DNA from: Cyathus striatus
Lineage: Eukaryota > Basidiomycota > Agaricomycetes > Agaricales > Nidulariaceae
DNA: 64,000 nt
Assembly: GCA_025738555.1 (NCBI GenBank)
Contig: JAOVFP010000003.1
Location: forward strand, 4,774,001 to 4,838,000
Direction of reading: 5' to 3'
The notes beneath the pieces are model-generated. The model was not told the origin of the DNA. It did no database searches and worked only from the letters and a program-made list of their open reading frames with translations. Each line of letters opens with the position of its first letter. Positions within the stretch are counted from its first letter, which is position 1. Position numbers and translations under genes: made by a program. Of the stretch, positions 46,020-58,876 are shown in pieces.

Positions 46020-47055
46020 ATTGCAACATTAAACTTCTTGTGCTCCATGTCGTTGAATATCGTTCACGGTAAGGCGGGATGTATTACAGGTATGTTGCAG
46101 AGGTCGGGGTGGGAAAGAATGCATTAGAAGAAACCATCATATGATTATTTATACTTAGCCGCTCTGTCAAGAGCCAAGTTAGTAGGGTGTCTCGGAATTG
46201 CTAGGTTGGGACAGAGATACATACAGCAAGTACTGCCTGTCGTCTGAGATCCATTAAAGCTCCGGTATCGAGTAAAGAGCGCGCGTCCATGTTGCCCTTG
46301 CGGTATCCTGTTTCGCCATTTCCCCAGTAGGAGTGCTTTTCACTTATGCGGGCCTTTCAGTTGTGCGGCGTGAATCAGTTTGTACATACTATCACATATC
46401 AGGAGATATGTGAGCTGTGTGCCGAGTGAAGCGAAGACTCCTGAGATCCACCAGAATGAATCTCTTCCGAGCGTGCTGTCGTCCTTAGTCCGAATTATGA
46501 TGAAAAACAAGTCATGTCTGATTGGTAACGCTGAAGAGATGGGAAACCCGTACGCGTAGGTAGTTGAGCCATGCTGAGTCTTTGGTGAGTCTTGTTCTGT
46601 ATGATGCAAGTTAGATGGAGGTGTACGCAAAAGCATTCCAGTGTTTGACGTTTGATTCTAAAGACAACATCGCGTAGCATATTACGTCAACGCGTCAACA
46701 ACACGGTCACCCTTTCAATAATCCCTACCTCGAACTCTAGTCTTCGACCTGTGCAGAGATTTTCTACTTCCAACTCGCCGTTGGGTTGCCCGCCTACTTA
46801 CCTATATCTCCAATGACCACGTAAAAGCCTTGCACTAGTAACCAACCTCCGCCATATGGCACTCTGCTTCGAAGAAGCATGGCGAATCACCTGTTCATTG
46901 TTTCTGGCATTCACCACCCAATGTTTTAACGTTTCAACCCGTGAAGACCGTATGGTGTGAGCCAGGTTCTCAACGCTAACCTTATCTCGAGGATAATCCT
47001 CCTGTTGTCATAGTGTCTCCTGCAGTTTTCCTCGTTACGTTCGTTGGATTCGACT
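46020..47055. other. Intergenic between divergent monooxygenase and hexosaminidase genes
   Basis: Should hold both promoters. No gene recognised; the minus-strand open frame 46340-46636 has no protein signature. Confidence 0.5.
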
Positions 47056-49154
47056 ATGGTTCTGTTCCAGGTGTCGATAATCATCAGCATCCTTGTAGCA
47101 GGATGTCAAGCTATAATGCAGCAGCTGATACCTTCGGTTCAGTCTTTCATACCTAGCAATGGCACTATTTCCTTCTTGGTCACTCCTGATATGCAAATCT
47201 TCGTCAACTCCTCGCTTGCTACCATCGGATCCCCCTCGCTTCTTCAATTTGCAGAGACATTCAAGCAGGATGTCACTGAAATACTAGGCTTTGAAGTTGG
47301 ATCTGTTAAAGCTACTCCCATATTCCCATCGTCTGCAAATCCATTCATTTTCTTATCCCTCGGGAGCACTACCCCCACAAATATTATAGTGACTTGCCAT
47401 CTCCTGAGGGATACGACTTCGAAGTTACAAAGTCTTCATATGTAATTCGGGGCTCCTCGCCTATCGGTGTATGGTGGGGAACGAGGACGCTATTACAACA
47501 AATAGTCCTCGCGAAGTCTTCGCATCCCATTGCGTTACAAACAGGTTCTGGCTCTGACGTGCCTGGTTGGGAAGTTCGGGGGTTTATGCTAGATGCAGGG
47601 AGACACTGGTTTGAAACATCGTTTATCGGTGAGCTTTGCACTCGACACCTGTTTAGTTCTCTACCTGATATCTTTGCAGCCGATTTGTGCAAATACGCCT
47701 CTTTCTTCAAGATACAGTCTCTACATCTACATGCTTCCGATAACCTATGGAACCCCTCATTCCTCTATGGGAAGGATTGGCGCAAGTTATACTCCGCGTT
47801 CCGATTCCAACCTGCTTCCGGTTCTCCTATTACTGGACTCGTGCCTCTTCGCAACGAAAGCTGGTCGCAGGAAGAGTTTACAGATCTCCAATCCACATGT
47901 AATAGCTATGGTATCGATATTGTACCAGAGATCGACACACCAGGTCATTCTCTCGTGATTACGAAATGGAAACCAGAGTTGATGATCAACGGAGCGCCGG
48001 ATCAGCTTAATTTATCAGTTCCAGACACAATACCGACTATTAAGACGATATGGAATGAGGTACTTCCGTGGTTCAGCTCCATGGAGGTATCAATAGGAGC
48101 AGACGAGTACGACGCGTCGCTTGCAGATGACTACATCTCGTTTGTGAATGAGATGTCAACGTATATCTTAGGAAAGTCTGGTAAAGCCATTCGTATCTGG
48201 GGAACACGCGAACCTAGTAAAACACTTTCTGTATCTAAGAATATCACGATACAGCACTGGGACTTCCCTGGGGATACGATCCCTGTACAACTGCTTCAGC
48301 AAGGTTACAAGGTCATCAACTCGGAACAAGCATTTCTATATCTAGATGGAAAGACATCCGATGGTGGCCAGTTTCCAGTAGAGCTTAACCAGGAGCTGAT
48401 GTGGTCAGGTGCCCCAGGCGGAAAAGGCTGGGCGCCGAACATATTTTCTCAAACGGATCCCTCCAACAACACGTCCCCGCACGATCCTAATCTTAGAGGG
48501 TCAATTATGGCTCTATGGAATGACTGGGGAAACAATGCCACCACCCCCTTGGAGATTTACTATCAGCTATCTCGCAGTCTCGCAGTTTTCGGTGAGAAGT
48601 CATGGACGGGATCGGGTGTTCGAAACAACGAGCTTACGAGAGAATCGTTTGACCGCGTGTATCCGATATTGAACACGGCTGCTCCAGGTCAAAACCTGAA
48701 TCGTGCCGTCCAAACGAGCGAGCATAATATCGTGTATGACTATCCAGGTGTCTTGAAATTACCTCAACGGACCTCCTTCGATTCCGTCGGCCCACCTTAT
48801 ACTTTAACGTTCTCCGTTAAGCCAACATCTCAAGACGGTGTGCTTTTCAGCGGGAAAGATTCTAGACTTCACCTGCATTCGCTTGCGTTCGAAGACACAT
48901 CCACGCATATTCTGTATCCGCTTACTAATCTTACCTTACCTTCTGACAAATTCTCTGTCATAGAGATTTATGCGACCCGGGAATACACCAAAGCGATTGT
49001 TGATGGAGTGACTTATTGGTGGACGACTACCCTGGATATATGGGGCGAGTACATGAAAGTTGCAAATATGTCTTTTGCCGCTCCGTCTTTTGAAATTGGT
49101 GGGGAGGGGTTCTCTGGGCAGATACGGAATGTTTCGTTACGTCTTGACTCGTGA
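47056..49154 (+). CDS. GH20 beta-N-acetylhexosaminidase-like protein, apparent frameshift
   Basis: GH20 enzymes release terminal GlcNAc from chito-oligomers and glycans. The protein has a signal peptide (MVLFQVSIIISILVAGCQAI) and an N-terminal GH20b-like region (PFIFLSLGS). Then SDLPSPEGYDFEVTKSSYVI, GVWWGTRTLLQQI, GWEVRGFMLDAGRHWF and LHLHASDNLW follow. VPEIDTPGHS and SIGADEYDASL complete the barrel, the last with the catalytic Asp-Glu pair. A C-terminal beta-sandwich (LTFSVKPTSQDGVLFSG) follows. A 51-base intron lies at 47629-47679. Between SLGS (near 47370) and SDLPSPEG (near 47394) the frame shifts with no convincing GT-AG intron. Either a frameshift makes this copy defective, or there is a sequence error or an unusual splice. 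Confidence 0.82.
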
Positions 49155-49548
49155 TGTTTTTGTTGCTTGCGTTTGTAGATCTCAAAATCAAGTGTCTATT
49201 GCAAAGAGGCTCTGAGACTCTCTTTCTGTGTCGCGGCGATTAGATCTCGTGTTTCGTTACAAGACGGCAGCTTACGCTTATTGCGAACGATCTTATATAC
49301 CCGGGGTGGTGAGTCTTGTAAAGGGGGGCATCCAACCGCAACCATATCATATATTCGACACGGGTGCACAAGCCAGAACCTAGCGGCCATAGCGTGATGC
49401 ATTTTAATTGTCTTTTGGACACAGTGTATTCAATTGAAACCTATTCATTTATTTTCAATGTTTTCACTCTATGCGATCTTCCTGATACCTGGTCCTTTCT
49501 CTTTTCCTCTTGATATCATCTGTCTTTTCCTACAGGTTGCACTCTTCC
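49155..49548. other. Intergenic
   Basis: Short spacer between GH20 and kinase genes, including the kinase promoter; nothing else seen. Confidence 0.5.
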
Positions 49549-52438
49549 ATGAGTCCCTTTCTCTCACAGTATGTGTTCTTCATCTTTCACCCTTTGCAAT
49601 TTGCTCAGTGACTGTAACTTTAACTCTCAGAAGTTCAGACTTCATCAGCAGTGATGATGATCATTCAGCAGCCGAATACAATATCAATAAGCCAATTTTT
49701 GATCGGTGGTTAGAGTTCCACAAGGCCTTCGACGCCTCTCCTGCAGGCACAATCGAGCAGTTTTTAGAGAAGTTTGTTCCATCAGATGCAACCAAACCCC
49801 CAGATGAGGAAGGGTTAGCAACAATGTTAGCGGAACTTGTACTTGCAATTCCAACGGATAAAACAGAGAAAGATACCCATGCTCCAACTGTAAGGTTCTT
49901 TTGTTCATTCTTTACTATTGTAACTCATTTAATATCAGGTTAACTTGCTTGACCGTTGTCAATCTGGTTTTTCCTCTGGGAAGATCATTAATTTTATGGA
50001 CACCTCCAAAGCCACACCATTCTCCGGACCTACTATCTGTGACCACAATACATTACCCGATATTGTGGGCACGTATCCCGGGAATCCAGTCCCGCCGCCT
50101 GGCTCAGGATGGGTCAAATATTGTATGACAGTCCAAGCCAAAACCAAGGAAGACCCTGTCGCCCTCACGCCTGAAAAGATCAAGGATTCTAATCAAGTGA
50201 GAGCAATGGCGCATGTTGTAAAGGATGCAGCGAATCTTCTCTTTTCCTCATCTAGCTGTTTCGTATTTGTTGTTGGAGTGTACTCCGAATCAAAACGGAT
50301 GCGTATTTTTCGATTCGATCACTCCGGTAGCATTTCTTGTGGATTCAGCTATAAGGAGAAACCTTTTATCGTTCGTAATTTTCTCTGGAGACTGGTAAAT
50401 CCTCGCCACCAAATTCCCAAAACTGTCGTCGGTTGGGATGAATCTATCCGCATTCCTTCTCAGGCTCAGATAGATATGATGCGTGGCAGGATTCACCAGT
50501 GGTCTCCTGGATTCCAGTTTGACGAAGCCGATTGTCGATGGGTTCGAGTTCGACTAAACGACAGAGGCCTTCTGATTGCGTCGCAGAGATATGGCATTAT
50601 AGGTTCTCCAGAAGATGAAGTTCCATCTATCGAAGAGGGCCCACCTGTCGAAAGAAGTACCTGTTTCAAAGAGAGCGGTAGCTTACATGTTGACACTGGA
50701 AGTCACCATCCACTTGGTCGTATGTGCTACTTGTTTTGTTATCACCTTATGCTAATGCTGACAACTCCTTATTAGTCGGCGATGTATATGGATATACATT
50801 TGGGCCCCCTTTTTACAAGTCTTCGGGGCTGGTATCTCGCGCTACTTACGTTACTCGAATCATGGTTAAAGTATCCGGGAAATATTATGTGTTCGTCTTA
50901 AAAGATTCCTGGCACCAACGCACTCGCCAACCTGAAAACCTTTTCTATGAGAGGATTCAGGAACGATACCCAGCATTGACATCGAGGCCAGAATTTGGCT
51001 GGGTCAATGAGATTTATGCCGATGCCAATGGTGAACCGGGCACTATTCCGGGGCTAGCTGATTACTACGGTTATTTGGACCTTTCGAAAATACAATTTGC
51101 CTCTGGGTCTGCTTCAGATCGTGGTCATACTACTGCTTCGCAGCGAGTGCTGATAGCCGAGAGGGACAGGAGCCGTATACTTACTGGGCCTGTGGGAGAC
51201 AATCTAGTGCGGTTTACGTCAACGAGAGATCTTATTATTGCTGTAAGAGATGCGGTGGTAGGTGAGCATAAGATGGCGATTTGAATGCTATGTCCACTTC
51301 TAACTTTGACTGCTAGGGCATTTCATCGCTCGTTGTTGTGGAGTACTGCATCGTGATATTAGTATTGGTAATATCCTCGTGGACAGTGTAGCTGGAAGAG
51401 TTCATGGGTTTATCCACGATTTTGACTACGCATCGTTCACTAATTGTTACTATGGATTGGGAAGACCCAGCGACAATATCGATGAGTGTTTGCGGTTTGG
51501 AGCATTGACTGTACGTGTTTTCGATTTCACGTACTTTTTAGCCAGGGAAAGCTCATGTGCAATACTAGGGCACTCGCCAGTTCATGGCTTTCCAGGTGCT
51601 GGATGGAAAAATGCATGAAAGTCAGCATGACCTTGAATCCGTTTACTGGGTTTTGATCTGGACTCTTCTGCGGCGTAGTAAACATCGTCATCACAAGGAT
51701 AGTAACGAGGCTCACGAAAAAATTCTCTGCCATTCCGATGATAATGTTTCGAGTGCCTTAAAGTTTAGGTGGCTTTCGCAACCTGCCGTGCCATTTAGCA
51801 TAAAAGGCAATAGCCCGTTGAATGCTCTGTTGGAAGGACTACGCAAAATCTTCGGACGACCTGCTATTAATCACAAACTTATTCCTACACATGAAGAAGT
51901 AGTTCGAACGCTAAATGACATGATCAGGTTGGAAGGCTGGCCTAGCAACGATAGCGTCATCACATTCAAGTGGGGGGAGCTATTCCGAAGGGTGTTTCCT
52001 AAAAACCGGGCTTCTACTAGTTTTAGAGCAGCACCTTCTGCCTCTTGTATCTCTTCCAGCCTTGGTCAGGAAACCTGTGTCCCACCAGGTAATGTAGAAG
52101 ATGGTACAGATGTTGTTAATCGTGAGGTTCTAAAACCAGACGAGCTAGGAAGGCTGGTTCCTTCTCGCGTGCCAGGAGGCAGTAATGAGCTGCCTTTTAC
52201 TGGTCTGGATGCTGCTGATAAGTATGGGACTGCACCACTACAAGCGAACCAAGATGCAGAACTTCTATCCCTTGCGTACGCTAACTGTGGGACTTCGCGT
52301 GGTCGCAAGAGACGCCTGACTAGCACGGACGAAATCCCCAGTGGCAAGCGCGCCAGACAATCACAGTCCGATCGTCGGGACAATGAAAATTCACATGAGA
52401 TTCCAGAGTCCCTTCCAACTTCTTTCCGTAATAAATGA
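49549..52438 (+). CDS. FunK1-type fungal protein kinase
   Basis: Family of expanded kinase-like proteins of mushrooms. The first exon (49549-49568, MSPFLSQ) is followed by exons 49631-49889, 49939-50719, 50776-51261, 51317-51510 and 51569-52438, all in frame. The N-terminal part carries DDDHSAAEYNINKPIFDRW. The lobe region has YGYTFGPPFYKSS, then KYYVFVLKDSW (Lys of the ATP site). The catalytic core is GVLHRDISIGNILVDS (HRD), GFIHDFDYAS (DFD replacing DFG, usual for this family) and LTGTRQFMAFQVLDG (activation loop). A basic tail with RGRKRRLTSTDE ends the protein. Likely cytosolic or nuclear; the target is unknown. Confidence 0.88.
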
Positions 52439-54308
52439 GAATGGAACCAGGAATCTTCGTGTAATTGTAGAAATCGCGAATAAATGAAATAGTAAGATGA
52501 TCACGAAATAACTTGTAACTTGTACCTTTAAGTACGATGCGATGCTCGCGAGTCGCACGACTGGACGCTCTTGTAATCCAATTGTAATCATGTTTAAATC
52601 TATGTTGGAACTCAAACCACAACTTAGAGAAACACTAAATATTTAGATATCGATAGAGCAATAGTAGCAAGGGCGGCAGTTGGCACGAGCGACCTAGTAC
52701 TACTTATTTTTCAGCTGGTACCTTGAAATTGGGCCTATGAGGGCCTAAGTATATCGAGAGAGTTGAACTAAAGATAATTAAGACAGAAAAATTCCAATTT
52801 GCCTCCTTGAAAGTTGAAGTTGATAATTGGTTGAATGGCCGCTTGCGGCCGCCGTCCCGGACGTGCGGTGCGATCGCTGATGCGTCGTAGACGCTGTTGA
52901 ACAATAACGTGAACAACAAACAAGCTTGGACTTCGAAGTTCAAGCCTACCCGACGACGCTCGTCACTCAATCTCCGCAACATTCAATCCACATATTCAAC
53001 ACTTCAACCGGCTGAATAACTTAGGTCACTAGTCTCAGCAAACTCTGTTACAAAAACGAAACTTCAAGGTACTTACCCCGCTGGAACGCATGCCGCAAGC
53101 GATATACTATCAACTTCGAAGGATGGTGTAAGGCCCTCGAATTGATATGCACGACGTTGCGATCGCCCATGACTATCTCTGGGTGTGGATATGTAAAACT
53201 TGAAGATTCATGCCTGTTTACAGTGCCCTTTGTAGACAGATACCAACGGAAGCTTGTATTCCTGTTTCAATTTGGTGTCGATCGCCATCCGTCAGCGCGT
53301 CAGCATTGCCATTACTTATTGGAACGTCATCAAACTAGAAGACTCGTAACTCACACTTGGATAGTATTTGGAAGTGGACATAAACATGCGTTTATACGGC
53401 TTGCTTGTTCGTGTACAGCAGGATCTTCCTTGTGGTTTTATGAGGTCTACCATAGCTGCCCAACTTCGATTCTCTAGAGCTCACGGGGGATTTCAGGGTT
53501 GTTATGTGTGTTCAAAACCCACCTTCAGGTGTTATTCTGCCCGACACCTCAAAGAGTTGCAAGTTATCATGGACGATCATAGAGTAGCCTGAATGAAAGA
53601 GATATCCACATTATTTTCTAGTGTTGTTTCATAAGGTTCCGGGCTCGGCTTAATAGAGTACATACCGTAGTAAAGACTTTTTTGCTTTGCAGAATCGCGG
53701 TGTTAAACAGATGTGAGTGACCATCGTCAATCGCCTTTTGTACTCTACTAACTGGGATCCTCCAGCTAGGAAACGAGTAATTATGCAAGGTAATAAATGA
53801 CTGTAGAAACATCCTGGAGCCGCGAACGAGGAAGGAATTTTGAGCAATATACCTTAGACACGTTTGCGAGCAGATAGGTCTGGTTTTCAGAAACCTCCTT
53901 GAGGACGAGAGGGGTCCCCTTTAACGCGCATATACTGTGGTAAGCTTACAGAAAGCATCGAACGATAGGCAGGAAAGGATAGTCAGCGTCGAGATTAAGG
54001 AAAGGCCAAGATTATCGGAGCACGAGAAGCATCAATCTCTTGACAGGTATCAAGCTAGGAAGTGGTGAGCATCGTCCCGTCTCTCAGTCCTTAGTTGTCA
54101 AGCTCTTGAGACTTACGCTGCCTTTACTTCTCTGTTAGCATTCTTATGTTGTCGTCGTGCTCGATGCCCAAGGCCTATGTTGGTTATGCAATGTTTTCGT
54201 TCAACAAACCAGAAGCCACAACACAAAGCGTCACAAACACGGGCGCCTCCATAAATTTGGGAAGTTCGCCACCCTCTGCCCCATTTCTGCTTTCTCCCTC
54301 CCTTCAAG
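52439..54308. other. Intergenic, no gene recognised
   Basis: Open frames at 53142-53592 overlap in several frames and lack a signature. 54146-54442 is a Ser-rich open frame overlapping the next gene's start. No repeat or RNA gene evident. Confidence 0.45.
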
Positions 54309-56451
54309 ATGTTGCTCATCTTGCCAGCTTCAGCCATATCGGCTATAACATATTTTTTATGTCCTTTTTTGCTTCCTCCCTCGTCGAACGCTATCCTGAA
54401 AGATTTATTCTTCAATTCTCCAGGAGAGCTACGCCTGTCTAACGGCTTTGCCGTCACGTTCGCGTTGTTGACGCTCATCAAGGGACTTTCGCAGTCCCTC
54501 CCTCATGTTGATCACCCAGCACTCCTATCCTCTGCCTTCCATATGGTGATTGGCACTCGCCCACCATCTCCTTCCTACGCGCTCTCGATCCACCCTTCCC
54601 ATGACGTGACTGTTTACAACCACTTCGACTGGGACGCGTATTACGCGTCACTCCTCGCTGCGTCAAGTGAGCAGCCAACCTCACCTTCCCTCCTTTCTCG
54701 GCTGCCCATCCTGATCCTCCTCGCGTTCTTGGGGTTCATCGGGATGGCAATGGCAGACGATGACCAAGCCGTAAGTATTTTGTCTCTTCACAAGGTTTAT
54801 TTACTCATATAATCTTCAGGACCAGCCCTCTGCCGTCGATATCATTAACATCGTGCTATGCGATGAGTTCGACTTGGTATGTGATCTTTACCATCATTAA
54901 TTTACATATTCTAATGAATGATTGTTTAGGAGTCGGTGGCAACTCCCAGCTTCTTCCTCGCTGAGGGTGTACGGTCGTTCGAGTTTGCTCCTGCCGTGTT
55001 CCCTCCTCCATGTCCTGATCCAGATGATCCCGTGTCTGACGCAACTGACAGCAAGGTTGACATGGTACACACTTTTTCTTTCCACTTGCTCGCATCTCTA
55101 ATATTTACGCCGTTAGGAATCACTTCCTTCTCGAACCTTCTTCCTCATCGATGACCTTACCTTCCTGGACATCCTTCCATCAAATCCTGCCAGCCCTTCA
55201 CCTGGAACGAATATGACATCACCGTCCACTGATGAAGCTTCCGAGCATTGTCTCTCCGACTCCGAGTCAGCGCAGCCCATCGAGGCTCCCGGACATTCGA
55301 CTGGACAAGTACCTTCGCTCACACATTCAGTGGATGCCTTCGTTTGTGATCTCGTTTTAGCGCAGCCCACTGAGGCTCCCGGAGATCCAATCGAAGGATT
55401 ATCATATGCTTTACCTCCCGTCTCTGACTCAGAGCAGCCTATCGAGGCTCCCAGAGATTCAGGCTATTCAGCCATCGAGGTATCATTCTCTGCTCCTGTA
55501 CTGCCGGTGGACGCCCCTGCCTTCGACTCAGTCTTAGCGCAGCCGGCCGACTCTCTCAGTTTGGTCGTCGAGTCTACAGTCCAGCCAGTAGACTCCTCCA
55601 CGTGTCCTTCCGTATCGGCAAGCTGTCCTAAGGTGAAATGTCCTAAGAATCGGTACCTCGCCCGACAGCGTAACAGACGGAACCGCAAGGCCCGGAAAGC
55701 TGCAGAGAAAGCTCAGGCCGAGAAGGAGGATGAGAAGGAAGATGAAAAGAAGGAGGAGAAGGAGGACAAGAAGGAGGATGAAAGAGAGGAGAAGGAAGAA
55801 ACGGAGGAGGAGACGGAGGAGACTGAAGTGGGTAACGGGGAGGAGGAGGGTACAGAGGAAGATGACGAGGAGATGGAGACTAGGATGAAGAACAATATGT
55901 GGGCCACCTTCATCCTTGCAGAAAAGGAGGCCGGTCCTAGTTCCCCTTCTTCGTTGCTTACGCTCCAGCAACCCGCGGATACTTTTTCTTTTATGCCCCG
56001 TAACGCTACGGTAAGTCGTTATACTTATTTTTTATTATGTTATGTTCTCATGTTCTCTTTAACAATTAGGTTCAAGATGATAACGACTTTACCGTTGTCA
56101 CATATAAACCGAGCTTGTGGAAGCCGCGGCCTCCTCGTCGTGTGAGTTAATGAATATTGTTAAGCTCAACGTCAATCTTCTGACACAGTATCTAGCCACC
56201 TCCAGCCTCCATTAAAAAACCCTCAAGACGTCGGGGAAAGGCAAAAAGGGCTAATGCGATCGTACCAGCCCAAGCGCAAAAGCCAAAAGCCGACGTACCT
56301 GTTCCGGTGATAACTTCGAAGGTTAGTTAGTTGTTCTTCTTGACATTCGCGATCACTGACTGGTGTTGCATAGAAAACCGAACGTTTTTCTCCTCAGCCC
56401 CCACTTTCGAGCGTACGTGATGCGCGGTCTTACGCTGCCGCTGCCCACTAG
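54309..56451 (+). CDS. Unknown low-complexity protein, acidic/basic with repeats
   Basis: Exons join in frame: one ending MAMADDDQA at 54769, then QPSAVDIINIVLCDEFDL, ESVATPSFFLAEGVRSFEFA and ESLPSRTFFLIDDLTFLDIL, each after introns near 54770-54822, 54877-54930 and 55063-55118. A long exon to about 56010 contains three QP(I/T)EAP(G/R) repeats, then a basic RQRNRRNRKARKAAEK stretch and a Glu/Lys-rich coil (EKEDEKEDEKKEEKEDKKED). The last exons read PPPASIKKPSRRRGKAKRA and KTERFSPQPPLSSV to the stop at 56449-56451. The start is unsure: ATG 54309 would add two hydrophobic segments (LLILPASAISAITYFLC, LPILILLAFLGFIGMAM), while ATG 54747 gives a soluble protein. No family recognised. Confidence 0.55.
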
Positions 56452-57625
56452 GCGCGCATATTTATTTGTCAGAATATTGCTTCAAGACAGTTTACTTCGC
56501 TATTCTCTATTTATGCATGCCACTGGACGGCCAGACAAACTATTTCTCGAAGACACATTCTATCATGTGACAGCGATTTATCAGCCTACCACTCTAGTCG
56601 AAGACAATGACTGAAGCCACTGCAATCAATGTAGATAAGTCAGAGGGAGGAGACCGCAATGCAGTCAGTCGACGGGCTGCATTGCGGTCTCCTTTCTCTG
56701 GTGATGGTAGATTACGAAGGGGACGCCCGGAGTGTCTACCTATCTACACTTGAATCCGTAGTGCTCTTCACTCGTCGTCGTCTTCGTTGGTTCGATACCC
56801 CACAAATCGCTTTTCACAACAAACTATCCGGTCGCTTTTCCCTCGCAAACTATATGCTGCTGAAAATTTCCTGAATACATCGCTCGTTTGATTCCAATGG
56901 TTTATCATCGCTTCACAGGTTCCTTTCGACTTGCTTGCTCGATTCTATTACTTGCTTTATCACTTCTGGTTATCATTACTTCCGACTCGCTTTAGCAATT
57001 GCTTTTCTCGTGCTTGGACAACTATTTCATTTTACAGGACGCTTTGGGACGTTTTGATTAGTGCGCATCGGCTCTATCGTTATTTCTACTGCAGGATTGT
57101 TATTTCGGACACATACTATTTGCATGCATCATCGAATCATCGCTGTTTGATTACCTGCTCGCTGTATTTTTAGTTTACATGTAACGTCATTGTTTTGTAT
57201 TGTACACCGGACGTCCAAACGTCTTTTATAGTTAAATACTATTGGTTTCTCAAGCTCTCAAGTCTTACCATGTCTACATCATACCACATCCTGTCCAATG
57301 AACCCGACGGGCGAGATGTATTTAGAACCACGCGATGTTTCCCGTTCTCGTCGCCGAAAGTGAAATGATCACCCAGCCCTCTGAGATTTGTCTGAGATCC
57401 AAGTTCCAGGCGGCTACGATGAAATCCACGTAGGCTATCCAGGCGGATCTAGGGCCTCGGGGCCGCAGTCGTACGATCCGACCATGATATTTCATCTCTT
57501 AGGCGGGATTCATAAAATGCGCTCTATCATTCGACGGCGAGTCCACTGGCTTTCGTCTATCCAGTACCAGCACTTTCCAAGTTACACCTTACTCTGGTTG
57601 CTCACTCTCATACCTATTATCTGCC
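56452..57625. other. Intergenic upstream of HEM13
   Basis: No gene supported. It contains the perfect hairpin at 56649-56692 and T/C-rich DNA near 57540-57620 next to the HEM13 start. Confidence 0.5.
56649..56692. repeat. Perfect 16-base inverted repeat (hairpin)
   Basis: GGAGACCGCAATGCAG, a 12-base loop, then CTGCATTGCGGTCTCC. The arms are exact reverse complements. Partial purine/pyrimidine symmetry continues outside. Confidence 0.85.
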
Positions 57626-58666
57626 ATGTCGACCCCAACCCCAATGCGCGAGCAAGTCGCTGCATATATTAGAGACCTGCAAGACCGCATCGTCCGCTCC
57701 TTTGAAGCTCTTGATCCTCACTCGCCCCCTTTCAAGCGCGATGCCTGGCAGCGCCCAGAAGGCGGCTCCGGCCAATCATGCGTCTTTGCCTCCCCGCCTT
57801 CCGATCCCGCCGTCACATCCACTCCCAACCCTCACATTTCCATCCTCGAAAAGGGTGGTGTTAATATTAGCATTGTGCACGGCACGCTTCCTCCTGCTGC
57901 GATCAAGCAAATGCGCGGAGACCACACCAGCATGCCTCTCCCGGACTCTCCCACAGGGCTGCCGTTCTTTGCAGCGGGATTGAGTCTCGTGATACATCCA
58001 CGCAACCCGCACGCGCCTACCGTCCACTCGAACTACCGCTACTTCGAAATCACGCATCCCGAGAAGGAGGGGGAAGTTCTGGCGTGGTGGTTTGGTGGAG
58101 GGGCCGATCTGACACCGAGTTATTTGTACGAGGAAGACGCGGTGCATTTCCATACGACGTTGAAGGAGGCATGTGCAAAGCACGGCGAAGAGCTCTTCCC
58201 CAGCTTCAAAAAGTGGTGCGACGAGTACTTTTATCTTCCCCATAGGTCAGAAACGCGTGGCGTAGGCGGGATATTCTTCGACGACCTTAATTCTAGCTCT
58301 CATCTCCGACTTTCATCCTCGGCGCGCCCTACTTCCCCAGACGAGATCTTCGCATTCTTGAAGAGTGTGGGAGATTCGTTTGTGCCTTCGTATATCCCCA
58401 TTCTGGCGCGTAGGCATGATATAAAGTATACACCGGAACAGCGCCGATGGCAGCTTCTCCGTCGTGGTCGGTATGTCGAGTTCAATTTGGTGTATGATAG
58501 GGGCACCAAGTTTGGGTTGTTCACTCCCGGTGCGAGGGTTGAGAGCATCCTTATGAGTTTGCCAGAGACGGCGAGATGGGAGTATATGAGTGAGGTAGGG
58601 ACAGAGGAGGCGAGTGAGGAGGCAAAGTTGATGGGTGTGCTGAAAGAGCCTAGAGAGTGGGTGTAG
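57626..58666 (+). CDS. HEM13: Coproporphyrinogen III oxidase (oxygen-dependent)
   Basis: Oxidatively decarboxylates coproporphyrinogen III to protoporphyrinogen IX in haem synthesis. A single uninterrupted frame of 346 residues. Motifs in order: GGSGQSCVF, EKGGVNISIVHG, FFAAGLSLVIHPRNPHAPTV, HSNYRYFE, WWFGGGADLTPSYLYEEDA, KKWCDEYFYLPHR, RGVGGIFFDDL and GRYVEFNLVYDRGTKFGL. These cover the whole family, including the conserved His and Asp residues of the active site. No N-terminal mitochondrial signal is clear. The start MSTPTP is followed directly by family-like sequence. Intronless, unlike most neighbours. Confidence 0.95.
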   Translation: MSTPTPMREQVAAYIRDLQDRIVRSFEALDPHSPPFKRDAWQRPEGGSGQSCVFASPPSDPAVTSTPNPHISILEKGGVNISIVHGTLPPAAIKQMRGDHTSMPLPDSPTGLPFFAAGLSLVIHPRNPHAPTVHSNYRYFEITHPEKEGEVLAWWFGGGADLTPSYLYEEDAVHFHTTLKEACAKHGEELFPSFKKWCDEYFYLPHRSETRGVGGIFFDDLNSSSHLRLSSSARPTSPDEIFAFLKSVGDSFVPSYIPILARRHDIKYTPEQRRWQLLRRGRYVEFNLVYDRGTKFGLFTPGARVESILMSLPETARWEYMSEVGTEEASEEAKLMGVLKEPREWV

Positions 58667-58876
58667 GATCCGTCGGTGGGGTAAAAGTCCAATAGTAAAG
58701 ATAATGGTAGTGTACTATAGATGTGTGTTTCATTTTGGATTGATTATACAACTTCTACTTTATTCACCTCTCTAGAGCCTGATGTACATGAGGGCAGTCG
58801 ACATATTCTTCATTCAAAGAAAGCATACCACCTATCTATAACTTTATAATAAAACAATTCATGGCGAGCTGAAATT

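Noticed and set aside
55534..55971. Minus-strand Leu/Ser-rich frames opposite the Glu/Lys coil
   Set aside because: Shadow of the charged repeat on the coding strand.
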